Assembly: GCA_964527385.1 (NCBI GenBank)
Contig: CAZGPZ010000059.1
Coordinates: forward strand, 1 to 6,583
Reading direction: 5' to 3'
Origin: JANWHZ01 sp964527385
Lineage (GTDB): Bacteria; Patescibacteriota; Saccharimonadia; Saccharimonadales; UBA4665
Length of the DNA: 6,583 bases
Positions within the stretch are counted from its first letter, which is position 1. Each line of letters opens with the position of its first letter. Both the position numbers and the translations under genes were made by a program. The notes under the pieces were generated by a model. The model was not told where the DNA came from. It worked only from the letters and a program-made list of their open reading frames with translations, and searched no databases. Of this stretch, positions 1-5,388 are shown in pieces.

Positions 1-1118
1 CCGCTGCCTATAACCTTATAGTCAGAATGGTACCCGTCGGGTTCCAGGCTGTAGGGGATGACCAGCGCGACCAGTACTTTCGGCGTGATGCTTACGAGTT
101 TGCCGTCTTTGGTCAGTTCTTTGTGCAATCCGCCCGCTTCGCTGCGCGTGTAATTATTTGTTTTGGCATTGTAGGTGTAGCTCGTATTGTAGTAATAGCC
201 AGAAAATGTCATGGCGATGCTCGTCGCCGTCGGGCTGGCGTTGGGCGTTTCAGCTTTGCGGGCAAACCCCGTGAAGCTGCTGGCGCCGATGCCTTTGCTT
301 TTCTCCAGCGCGTTCAGCTGCGTCGCCGAGGTGTACACGTTATGCGGCGCGTAGCGCGAGCCGATACGCTCATACGCGCTGGCGTTATAGAACTGATTCA
401 AATCTTGGACGTGCCAATTGATGATATCTTGCAGCGCCTCCGGGCTGCCGCCGACGTGCGCGTAGGCGGCGTTGTAGCCGAGCGCCCACTCCGCATAGTA
501 CGGCCGCGCGCTGCGGACGGGACCGAGATAATTGGGCTGCGTGTCCTGGTACAGCGCCATGAAGCGTGTGATGCCGCCTTCGGCGATCGCCTCGAACACG
601 ATGCCGGCTTGGTCCAAGCCAGACTGTGGCCGGGCATCAATGCTGTTTTCGATCATGACAGCGGTAACGGGGCGGTTATTGACGCCGGGAGCGACCTGTA
701 GTCCTGTCAATGTGCTGGCGACAGTGGTTGGTTTCGGCTTCAGGTAGTGTTGCTGGTACGTCTGGATGTTATGGCCTTGGTAGAGGCGGAATACCAGGTA
801 TGACCCGGCGCCTGCCGCGAGCACGATTGCCAGGGCAAAGCCGGCGAACAGGAGCTCGGCTTTTCGCGACGTATGGCGTTTGCCCAGAACTTGCCATAGC
901 TTGGTTTTGGGCGCCTGCCCGCTTCTTGTCGTGTCTTGTGCAGGCGGGGTGTCGGGCGGCGGGCCAAATTCCGCCTCTATTTTTTGCTCGTCAATAGCAC
1001 TGCTTGCAGTTTTTTTGTCGGCTGTTTGTGGCTTGTCGGTTTTGGTCTGGGGCGGCGGAGGTGTTTCGTCGAACACAATATCATGAGGCGCCTCCGGCGG
1101 CCGGATATCATCATGCAT
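1..1118 (-). CDS. DUF3048 (YerB-like) single-pass membrane protein, 3' end cut by the window edge
   Basis: The reading frame is open from ATG at 1118 to the left edge, giving 372 residues without a stop, so the C-terminus is missing. Residues 1-80 are Pro/Asp/Lys-rich and look disordered. They end in a basic stretch (KRHTSRK) before one transmembrane helix at about 87-110, so the N-terminus is probably cytosolic and the rest outside. From about 148 the chain carries DUF3048 hallmarks: AVMIENSIDARPQSGL, then IVFEAIAEGGITRFMALY, then GPVRSARPYY (199-208) and YAPHNVYT (256-263). A second, more polar part from about 295 fits the start of the C-terminal DUF3048 domain. The B. subtilis relative YerB is a lipoprotein of unknown function; here the anchor is a helix, not a lipobox. 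The start is chosen because a perfect TATAAT lies 7 nt upstream. The gene follows gltX on the same strand, separated by a heptad-repeat array. Family assignment is strong; biochemical role is unknown. Confidence 0.88.
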   Translation of the reverse strand, partial: MHDDIRPPEAPHDIVFDETPPPPQTKTDKPQTADKKTASSAIDEQKIEAEFGPPPDTPPAQDTTRSGQAPKTKLWQVLGKRHTSRKAELLFAGFALAIVLAAGAGSYLVFRLYQGHNIQTYQQHYLKPKPTTVASTLTGLQVAPGVNNRPVTAVMIENSIDARPQSGLDQAGIVFEAIAEGGITRFMALYQDTQPNYLGPVRSARPYYAEWALGYNAAYAHVGGSPEALQDIINWHVQDLNQFYNASAYERIGSRYAPHNVYTSATQLNALEKSKGIGASSFTGFARKAETPNASPTATSIAMTFSGYYYNTSYTYNAKTNNYTRSEAGGLHKELTKDGKLVSITPKVLVALVIPYSLEPDGYHSDYKVIGS

Positions 1119-1125
1119 AAGCACT

Positions 1126-1134
1126 ATTATACCA
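1126..1134 (-). promoter_or_regulatory. Extended -10 promoter of the DUF3048 gene, leaderless arrangement
   Basis: On the minus strand TGGTATAAT reads from 1134 to 1126, a perfect TATAAT with an extended TGn element. Seven bases separate it from the ATG at 1118, so transcription should start at or next to the A of the start codon. The position of a -35 box (about 1149-1154) holds only a weak TTAGCT, and it lies inside the repeat array. No Shine-Dalgarno sequence can fit in this leader. Confidence 0.6.
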
Positions 1135-1261
1135 AGCTGCTAACGATTAGCTAATAGCTTATAGCCAATAGCTGGTAGCAAACCAAGCTAAGAACTATTA
1201 GCTAATCGCTTATAGCTAGTAGCTAGCGGCTGAGGACTACCAGCTATTAGCTAATCGCTAT
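1132..1261. repeat. Degenerate 7-bp tandem array (consensus TAGCTAA) with ~50-bp higher-order repeats
   Basis: On the plus strand, successive heptads can be read off directly: TAGCTAA (1148), TAGCTTA (1155), TAGCCAA (1162), TAGCTGG (1169), TAGCAAA (1176). After a 16-bp linker come TAGCTAA (1199), TCGCTTA (1206), TAGCTAG (1213), TAGCTAG (1220), CGGCTGA (1227), GGACTAC (1234), CAGCTAT (1241), TAGCTAA (1248) and TCGCTAT (1255). The 16-bp blocks at 1132-1147 and 1183-1198 match at 12 of 16 positions. The 10-bp palindrome ATTAGCTAAT recurs at 1146, 1197 and 1246, spacings of 51 and 49 bp, so a larger unit was also duplicated. The array fills the whole gltX-DUF3048 spacer, overlaps the gltX stop codon and touches the downstream -10 box. 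Its function is unknown; replication slippage is the simplest origin. Confidence 0.85.
1212..1247 (-). other. Stem-loop in the gltX 3' untranslated region, inside the repeat array
   Basis: Bases 1247-1237 and 1222-1212 form an 11-bp stem in the minus-strand RNA, with a 14-nt loop. One pair is a G-U wobble on the minus strand but an A-C mismatch on the plus strand, so the hairpin is better in the gltX transcript. It starts 10 nt past the stop codon. No U tract follows, so it is not a standard intrinsic terminator, and it may be a by-product of the self-complementary AGCT repeats. Confidence 0.35.
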
Positions 1262-2688
1262 AATTGCGCGATCAGTTCGTCGATACGGCGAAGAGATGTT
1301 TCTTTGCCGAGGACGGCGAGCGTGCCGGCAAGTGCCGGGCTGGCCGGTGCCTCTGTGGTGGCAATACGGATGAGGCTGAATAGCACGCCGGGTTTGGTGT
1401 GGGTCAGCCCGAGAAGCCCGTTTAGGCGGTTGGTCAAATCGTCTTCGCTGAAGTCGCTTTGGGCCAGTTCGGCTCGCGACGTCGATAACAGTTCTTTCAA
1501 GTCCTTGGGGTCGGCTTTGCCAAGCTGTTTGTTGTTTGTGATCAGGCCCATGTTCACCGGCAGGTCAGCAAAGAAGAAGTCTGTCAGCTGCGGCAGCTCG
1601 GCGAGGAATTTTAGGCGTTCCTGTACGAGCTTGAGCACGCGCTTCTTGTATTCGGGCTTTGCGTCTTTGGCTTCTGCTGGCCAAAAATCTTTCGAGTGTT
1701 CGTAGAGATCGTCTAGAGAAAGCTCACGGATGTAGTGGCCATTCATCCATATCAGGCGCTGCGGGTCAAATTTCGCGCCAGCTCGCTGGACACGGTCCAG
1801 GCTGAATTTCTTGACCAGTTCCTCACGGGTAAACAATTCTTGCTCGGTGCCGTCGTTCCAGCCCATCGATGCCAAAAAGTTGACCATCGCTTCTGGCAGG
1901 TAGCCGTCTTTGGCGTAGTCGAGCAGGTCTTTCGCACCGTCGCGCTTACCGAGTTTCTTGCGCCCGTCCGGGCCGAGTATAAGTGGCAGGTGCGCGACGA
2001 TCGGCGGTTCTACGCCCAGCGCTTCGTAGAGGTTGAGGTAGTTCGGCATGCTGGAGATGAACTCTTGGCCGCGCATGATGTGGGTGATCTCCATATCGAC
2101 GTCGTCGAGGATGTGCGCAAAATTATACGTCGGCAAGCCGTCGGACTTGACGATGATGATGTCGTCCACGACTTCCGGGCCGGTGTGTATATCGCCCATG
2201 ACCGCGTCGTGCCAGGTGTAAGCTTTTGGTTCGGATTTGAAGCGCAGTGCCATACCCTGCTTCCATTGGGGCGGGTTTTCGGGGCGGTAGTTGCGTGCCA
2301 GGAACGGTTGCTTTTTGCCTTCAGCATCTTTTCGCAGCTCGTCGAGTTCTTCTTCGCTTCGGGTATCCGCGTAGGCCCTACCGGCATCGATCAGCTTTTG
2401 TGCCCACTCGTGGTGCCTGGCCATGCGCTCGCTTTGCAGGTATGGCGCGTATGGCCCGCCAATGTCAACGCCTTCGTCCCAGCCAAGGCCCAGCCAATGC
2501 AGGCTGTCGATAATATGTTGGATCGAGCCTTCGACTTCGCGCTTTTTGTCGGTGTCTTCGAGGCGCAGGATGAATTGGCCGCCTGTCTGCCGGGCAATGA
2601 GCCACGCAAAGACGGCCGTGCGGACACCGCCGACATGCATATATCCAGTTGGGCTTGGCGCAAAACGGGTTCGGGCAGGTTTGTTCAT
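1258..2688 (-). CDS. gltX: Glutamyl-tRNA synthetase (class I)
   Basis: This 476-residue protein has the full length of a bacterial GluRS. It activates glutamate with ATP and charges tRNA-Glu in the cytosol. The N-terminus RFAPSPTGYMHVGG contains the class I HIGH-type motif (HVGG, 18-21), FILRLEDTD (39-47) is the classic GluRS glutamate-site segment, and KKLGKRDGA (244-252) is the KMSKS-type loop. The C-terminal part, from about 310, is the helical anticodon-binding region. The protein has no cysteine, so the zinc site of some GluRS enzymes (E. coli type) is absent. Whether it also charges tRNA-Gln cannot be told from sequence alone. The start MNKPARTRFAPSP gives the usual distance to HVGG, and a perfect TATAAT lies 7 nt before it. 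The stop TAG sits inside the heptad array. The YbaK-like gene ends 49 nt upstream on the same strand. Confidence 0.97.
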   Translation of the reverse strand: MNKPARTRFAPSPTGYMHVGGVRTAVFAWLIARQTGGQFILRLEDTDKKREVEGSIQHIIDSLHWLGLGWDEGVDIGGPYAPYLQSERMARHHEWAQKLIDAGRAYADTRSEEELDELRKDAEGKKQPFLARNYRPENPPQWKQGMALRFKSEPKAYTWHDAVMGDIHTGPEVVDDIIIVKSDGLPTYNFAHILDDVDMEITHIMRGQEFISSMPNYLNLYEALGVEPPIVAHLPLILGPDGRKKLGKRDGAKDLLDYAKDGYLPEAMVNFLASMGWNDGTEQELFTREELVKKFSLDRVQRAGAKFDPQRLIWMNGHYIRELSLDDLYEHSKDFWPAEAKDAKPEYKKRVLKLVQERLKFLAELPQLTDFFFADLPVNMGLITNNKQLGKADPKDLKELLSTSRAELAQSDFSEDDLTNRLNGLLGLTHTKPGVLFSLIRIATTEAPASPALAGTLAVLGKETSLRRIDELIAQL

Positions 2689-2695
2689 CCCTTTG

Positions 2696-2723
2696 ATTAT
2701 AAGAGAAATATGCTATTGTTCAA
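2696..2723 (-). promoter_or_regulatory. gltX promoter (TTGAAC-N16-TATAAT), leaderless arrangement
   Basis: On the minus strand a -35-like TTGAAC (2723-2718) and a perfect TATAAT (2701-2696) are 16 bp apart. Seven bases (CAAAGGG) lie between the -10 and the gltX ATG at 2688. AAAGGG touches the ATG and is too close for normal Shine-Dalgarno use. The spacing instead predicts transcription starting at the ATG. The element lies in the 49-bp gap after the YbaK-like gene, so gltX can be transcribed independently of it. Confidence 0.65.
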
Positions 2724-2737
2724 GATACAACCAGGAA

Positions 2738-3292
2738 TTACGCCCCTGAAGCAGCCGAACACATAAACACGCCATCGTGTTCCACGAGTTTGGCGTACTC
2801 CGCGCTGTCTATGATCGCCGAATGTTCGAAGTCGGCGGCATTAAAGCCAATCCTGGGGTGCTTCAGCAGCTCTTCGTCGATAAATGTGTATTTAATATCA
2901 GGGAAAAATGGTCGGCCAAACGGGGGCATTTTACCTGGTTGCAGCCCTCGTGCGACGCATGACATTTCTTCTGGTGTTGCAAAACGAAAGTCACGTAGGC
3001 CCTCAATTCGACTACGCAGTTCTTGTTTGACGCCTTTAGAATCAAGCTTATTAAATCCCGGCAATACGATAACAGCGAATGTGTCTGGCTGGTCGCGGAT
3101 ATCGAGCTTGACTAGGAGTGCTTTGGCGCCTGGTACGCGTTCGCCGGAAGCCTTGAACCGAGCCTCCATACTTTCTTCGCTGGTATGTGACGCTGCGTGC
3201 GGGAAAAGTTTAGCCGATGGGGCATGCTCGCGCAAAAATGCAACTAGTTCTTCGTGGACTTTGTCGGCTTCGTTGGTTGTGGCGTTACTCAT
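2738..3292 (-). CDS. YbaK/ProX-type aminoacyl-tRNA deacylase-like protein
   Basis: This 184-residue protein (from ATG 3292) resembles the YbaK / aminoacyl-tRNA synthetase-associated editing domain, which hydrolyses misacylated tRNAs in trans or inside ProRS. Visible family features are GAKALLVKLD (about 55-64), with K57 at the position of the conserved lysine. Then come FAVIVLPG with a following LD, ATPEEM (105-110), the Gly/Pro loop GLQPGKMPPFG (116-126), DEELL (139-143) and a closing GFNAADFEHS (149-158). The first 50 residues are a less conserved helical extension. An in-frame GTG at 3298 would add two residues. ATG 3292 is preferred because a -10-like TATGGT ends 6 nt before it. The neighbour gltX supports a role in tRNA charging fidelity, but the substrate is not evident and a link to GluRS is only inferred. 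There is no signal peptide or membrane segment. Confidence 0.8.
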   Translation of the reverse strand: MSNATTNEADKVHEELVAFLREHAPSAKLFPHAASHTSEESMEARFKASGERVPGAKALLVKLDIRDQPDTFAVIVLPGFNKLDSKGVKQELRSRIEGLRDFRFATPEEMSCVARGLQPGKMPPFGRPFFPDIKYTFIDEELLKHPRIGFNAADFEHSAIIDSAEYAKLVEHDGVFMCSAASGA

Positions 3293-3298
3293 GCGCAC

Positions 3299-3326
3299 AC
3301 CATATCACGTGTGAGTTGTCGTTAAA
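3299..3326 (-). promoter_or_regulatory. Possible promoter of the YbaK-like gene
   Basis: On the minus strand TTTAAC (3326-3321) and TATGGT (3304-3299) are 16 bp apart, the same spacing as in the gltX promoter. Six bases separate TATGGT from the ATG at 3292. The -35-like box overlaps the TAA stop of the SGNH-like gene. The hexamers are weaker than at gltX, and readthrough from upstream is also possible. Confidence 0.4.
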
Positions 3327-4014
3327 AGTGTGACATTTCGGCAACACGAGCGAAGAAATCCCCGAGCTTGGGAGCGATATCGCGTGCCGCAGCAGCGTTG
3401 GGATGTGAATCGAATGGAAAGAGTCGTCGGTATTCGCGCCGAAGCGTGTTTGCCTGCGGCCTTCCTTCTGGCACGGCTAACGCGCCGAAGAAATCGAACA
3501 CATATATATTTTTGCCAAAATCAGTGCCATTCAGCCATTGTGCCAGCGTGCGGGCGCGCCGGGCAAAAGGCGGCAGCGTCAGCACGGGAATAAGCGGTGG
3601 CGACGTCAGGATGACCAGCTTCTTGCCCGGCTGAGAATGAAAGAACTGGACAACCTGCTCGTAAGCCTGTTGGTGTGCGGCCAGCATCGAGTCGCTCGTT
3701 ATGCGTGTATTCGGAAAGCACGATTTGATGGCAATAATATCGTACGTGAGTATCTCGCCGAGCATCGGGTCGTGTGCGGCGAGCCGTCTTGCACTGAAGA
3801 GCTTGGCATAATCTGCCGGTGTCGTATCGCCGCCCGGAAACCCCCAATTAACGGGTCGGACTTCCCCGTTTTGGTTGCGTAGCATGCCGGTATTTTGGTT
3901 AAAATCGCACAATTCATATGCTGGATTGTTCCCCGCGAGTGCGTAGAAATTGCTGTCGCGGAGCAAATTTTCCCCGACAGAACGGTGAATGAACAGAAGC
4001 TTTGGCTTGCTCAT
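3322..4014 (-). CDS. SGNH-hydrolase-like protein
   Basis: This 230-residue soluble protein has no signal peptide or membrane helix. Its layout fits the SGNH/GDSL hydrolase fold. It has an N-terminal beta strand running into IHRSVGENLL (9-18, candidate nucleophile S12), a Gly-rich GFPGGDTTP (58-66), a central strand IIAIKSCFPNT (93-103) with N102 as candidate oxyanion residue, a strand ending VILTSPPLIP (134-143), and a C-terminal DSHPN (202-206) carrying the putative catalytic H204. The acidic residue is two, not the usual three, positions before the histidine. SGNH enzymes hydrolyse esters of lipids, glycans or peptidoglycan; no substrate can be proposed here. The ATG lies 3 nt after the stop of the DUF4367-like gene with no clear Shine-Dalgarno sequence, so translation is probably coupled. 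It ends 29 nt before the YbaK-like ATG. The fold is fairly convincing; enzymatic activity is uncertain. Confidence 0.65.
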   Translation of the reverse strand: MSKPKLLFIHRSVGENLLRDSNFYALAGNNPAYELCDFNQNTGMLRNQNGEVRPVNWGFPGGDTTPADYAKLFSARRLAAHDPMLGEILTYDIIAIKSCFPNTRITSDSMLAAHQQAYEQVVQFFHSQPGKKLVILTSPPLIPVLTLPPFARRARTLAQWLNGTDFGKNIYVFDFFGALAVPEGRPQANTLRREYRRLFPFDSHPNAAAARDIAPKLGDFFARVAEMSHF

Positions 4015-4017
4015 TGC

Positions 4018-5124
4018 CTACATGCTGGTGGCGATGTTGACGATCTGGCTGTTGCTGAGCGAGCCATTGCTGGTCAAACGGTACCAGATGCCATTGCTGA
4101 CCCAGGTGGCATCATTGTTGCCATAGGTGTAAATGGTACTGCCGGCTGACGTCAGCGTGTCGTAGGATTCGTTGTTCGGGTAGACGTATTTGTCCAGCAG
4201 TGTTGCGCTGTTCCAGGTGGATGCGACTTGGATTACGCTGAATCCGGTGTTATCGGCGGTGTTGTTGTAGTGCACGGTTACGGTGCCGGGGCCGTACGCG
4301 AACGTACCAAGGCGGAAGCCGCTTGGCTGCCACGACGGGAGTGTCGCGTTGATGCCCGCTTGCGAAGAGGCGACGCGCAGCTTTATGAAATTGGCATTCT
4401 GGTACGCGACGAAACCGACGATCAAAAGCACTGCCAGGCTGGATGCGGCAATGCTCGTAGCCGTCCGGAGGCGATGGGTTTTCTTGTGCCGCTTAGCCGG
4501 GGCGTATGGCTGCTTGTGGCTGCTTGCCGTGGCGAGCGCCCGCTCGAAAATATCATCCGATGGTTGGTGAGCGCGTGTTGGCAGCGGTGCGGGCATTGCC
4601 GGCTTGGCAACTGTTGTCGGGGCGGCGGGTTGCTGCAAACTGGGGTGCAACACGGCAAACCGACTGATCAGGCGGCTGCGCGCGATCTTGTGTGCGCGAT
4701 TCATGCGGTCCCCATCGACAGTATTGGCTGAAAGCTTGGGAATCACGTCAACGTGCACCGTACGCAAAGCGAGCCCGGCGTGCGCTATAGGTTTAACCTG
4801 GCGTTTGAATGGTTGCACGGGGTGGTGTACGGCGCTGCGCATGAGCGTCTTGGAGTGCTGCGCCTTGTGCGGCTGCGCGTGGTGCGTGGCGGGACGGCTG
4901 ACGTCAAATACCCGGTGCGCGGGCTCAGCTGTTTGGTGGCGGGCACTAGCCACGTGCGAAGCGTGCAAGCGGGAATTGTTGGGGATGTGCGCTTTGGCAG
5001 GCGCGGACGCCTTTGCAAATCCATCGACTGACCGCGCCACGGCGGGCTGATCGCCCAGCAATTGCCCGGAGACGGCATCGTAGCGTTTGCCGTTCAGTTC
5101 TAATACATGCGTGGATGGTTTCAC
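4018..5124 (-). CDS. Single-pass membrane protein with long basic cytosolic tail and C-terminal DUF4367-like domain
   Basis: This 368-residue protein starts with a short ordered motif (HVLELNGKRYDAVSGQLL, 6-23). A low-complexity Ala/His/Pro/Lys/Arg-rich stretch follows to about 215. It contains denser patches: SKTLMRSAV (91-99), a Met/Arg-rich segment at 140-156 ending RSRLISRF, and SDDIFERALATA (189-200). A basic cluster (KRHKKTHRLR) precedes one transmembrane helix at about 221-243, so the tail should be cytosolic. The external C-terminus (about 255-368) has the look of DUF4367: GFRLGTFAYG, an inner WNSATLLDKYV, and a final strand-rich part with ATWVSNGIWYRLTSNG and IVNIATSM. The start is GTG at 5124, with AAGG 7 nt upstream. 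The frame stays open above it but has no ATG, GTG or TTG. The SGNH-like gene follows after 3 nt, suggesting co-expression. Function is unknown; a sensor or envelope scaffold would be speculation. Confidence 0.75.
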   Translation of the reverse strand: MKPSTHVLELNGKRYDAVSGQLLGDQPAVARSVDGFAKASAPAKAHIPNNSRLHASHVASARHQTAEPAHRVFDVSRPATHHAQPHKAQHSKTLMRSAVHHPVQPFKRQVKPIAHAGLALRTVHVDVIPKLSANTVDGDRMNRAHKIARSRLISRFAVLHPSLQQPAAPTTVAKPAMPAPLPTRAHQPSDDIFERALATASSHKQPYAPAKRHKKTHRLRTATSIAASSLAVLLIVGFVAYQNANFIKLRVASSQAGINATLPSWQPSGFRLGTFAYGPGTVTVHYNNTADNTGFSVIQVASTWNSATLLDKYVYPNNESYDTLTSAGSTIYTYGNNDATWVSNGIWYRLTSNGSLSNSQIVNIATSM

Positions 5125-5195
5125 GGGCGCGCCTTGCCCGGCGTGCGGCGCTGAGGAGCGCGCGCTAGTCGTTGCCTGGTTGTTGTTTGTATCAC
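5121..5195 (-). CDS. Candidate 24-codon leader ORF overlapping the DUF4367-like start
   Basis: A GTG at 5195 lies 8 nt after a GAGGG Shine-Dalgarno-like sequence (5208-5204). It opens a 24-codon frame encoding a basic Arg/Thr-rich peptide (begins MIQTTTRQRLARAP). Its TGA stop (5123-5121) overlaps the GTG start at 5124 as GTGA, a typical coupling arrangement. The peptide resembles nothing I recognise. The case rests on the ribosome-binding site and the overlap, and chance is possible in such a short, GC-rich frame. Confidence 0.35.
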   Translation of the reverse strand: MIQTTTRQRLARAPQRRTPGKARP

Positions 5196-5196
5196 G

Positions 5197-5215
5197 GTAT
5201 GTACCCTCTACATAC
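5197..5215 (-). promoter_or_regulatory. Perfect 7-bp inverted repeat with an SD-like GAGGG as its loop
   Basis: GTATGTA and TACATAC flank a 5-base centre. In minus-strand RNA they form a 7-bp, mostly A-U stem whose loop is exactly GAGGG. The candidate leader GTG (5195) starts one base after the stem. It lies just downstream of the putative -10 at 5235-5230. It could be a translational control hairpin or, as DNA, a 19-bp operator. An adjacent CTTAAG palindrome (5215-5220) shares one base. Confidence 0.45.
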
Positions 5216-5229
5216 TTAAGCAGAATACT

Positions 5230-5235
5230 ATTATC
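5230..5235 (-). promoter_or_regulatory. Putative -10 box for the DUF4367-like/SGNH operon
   Basis: GATAAT (5 of 6 to consensus) reads on the minus strand at 5235-5230, predicting a start near 5222 and a leader of about 100 nt before the GTG at 5124. No good -35 is seen at 16-18 bp. The overlapping TAGTAT at 5230-5225 is an alternative. Confidence 0.35.
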
Positions 5236-5312
5236 TTAATCCTATGGCGTGCCTGAACGCAAGGGCTTGCCGCCAAGCACCTGACTTGCGCGGAAAAACC
5301 GGGACAAAGCAG

Positions 5313-5318
5313 TATAAT
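5313..5318 (+). promoter_or_regulatory. Putative -10 box for the PEGA-protein gene
   Basis: A perfect TATAAT lies 71 nt before the ATG at 5389, predicting a start near 5325 and a leader of about 64 nt. There is no convincing -35. The weaker TAGTAT at 5355-5360 is closer to the gene and could serve instead. A small TGCC-GGAA-GGCA stem-loop (5330-5341) falls in the leader. Facing the minus-strand -10 at 5235-5230, it makes this a divergent promoter region. Confidence 0.45.
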
Positions 5319-5388
5319 GAGAGCGATCATTGCCGGAAGGCACCAACCGCTGCATAGTATAGAAACAAATATGGAAGCAATGGAACTC

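Noticed and set aside
27..701. 224-codon plus-strand open frame at the left edge
   Set aside because: The minus strand here encodes the DUF3048 protein with clear motifs; the plus frame is its mirror.
1132..1261. CRISPR array
   Set aside because: Although units recur about every 50 bp, the intervening sequence is itself the same heptad repeat, not unique spacers, and no cas gene is present.
1259..1264. TATAAT on the plus strand at the gltX 3' end as an antisense promoter
   Set aside because: A chance product of the AT-rich repeat edge; no -35 and no gene in that direction.
1735..2766. 343-codon open frame on the plus strand opposite gltX
   Set aside because: It is fully antisense to an unmistakable gltX and its translation resembles no family. 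Long antisense frames are common opposite GC-rich genes.
4228..4731. 167-codon plus-strand open frame
   Set aside because: Antisense to the DUF4367-like gene, with no recognisable domain.
5264..5277. GCTTG-CCGC-CAAGC stem-loop as a terminator
   Set aside because: A five-bp stem with no U tract, between divergent genes where no transcript should end.
5244..5357. 37-codon Cys-containing ORF on the plus strand in the divergent region
   Set aside because: It has no ribosome-binding site, crosses the likely promoter and resembles no known peptide.
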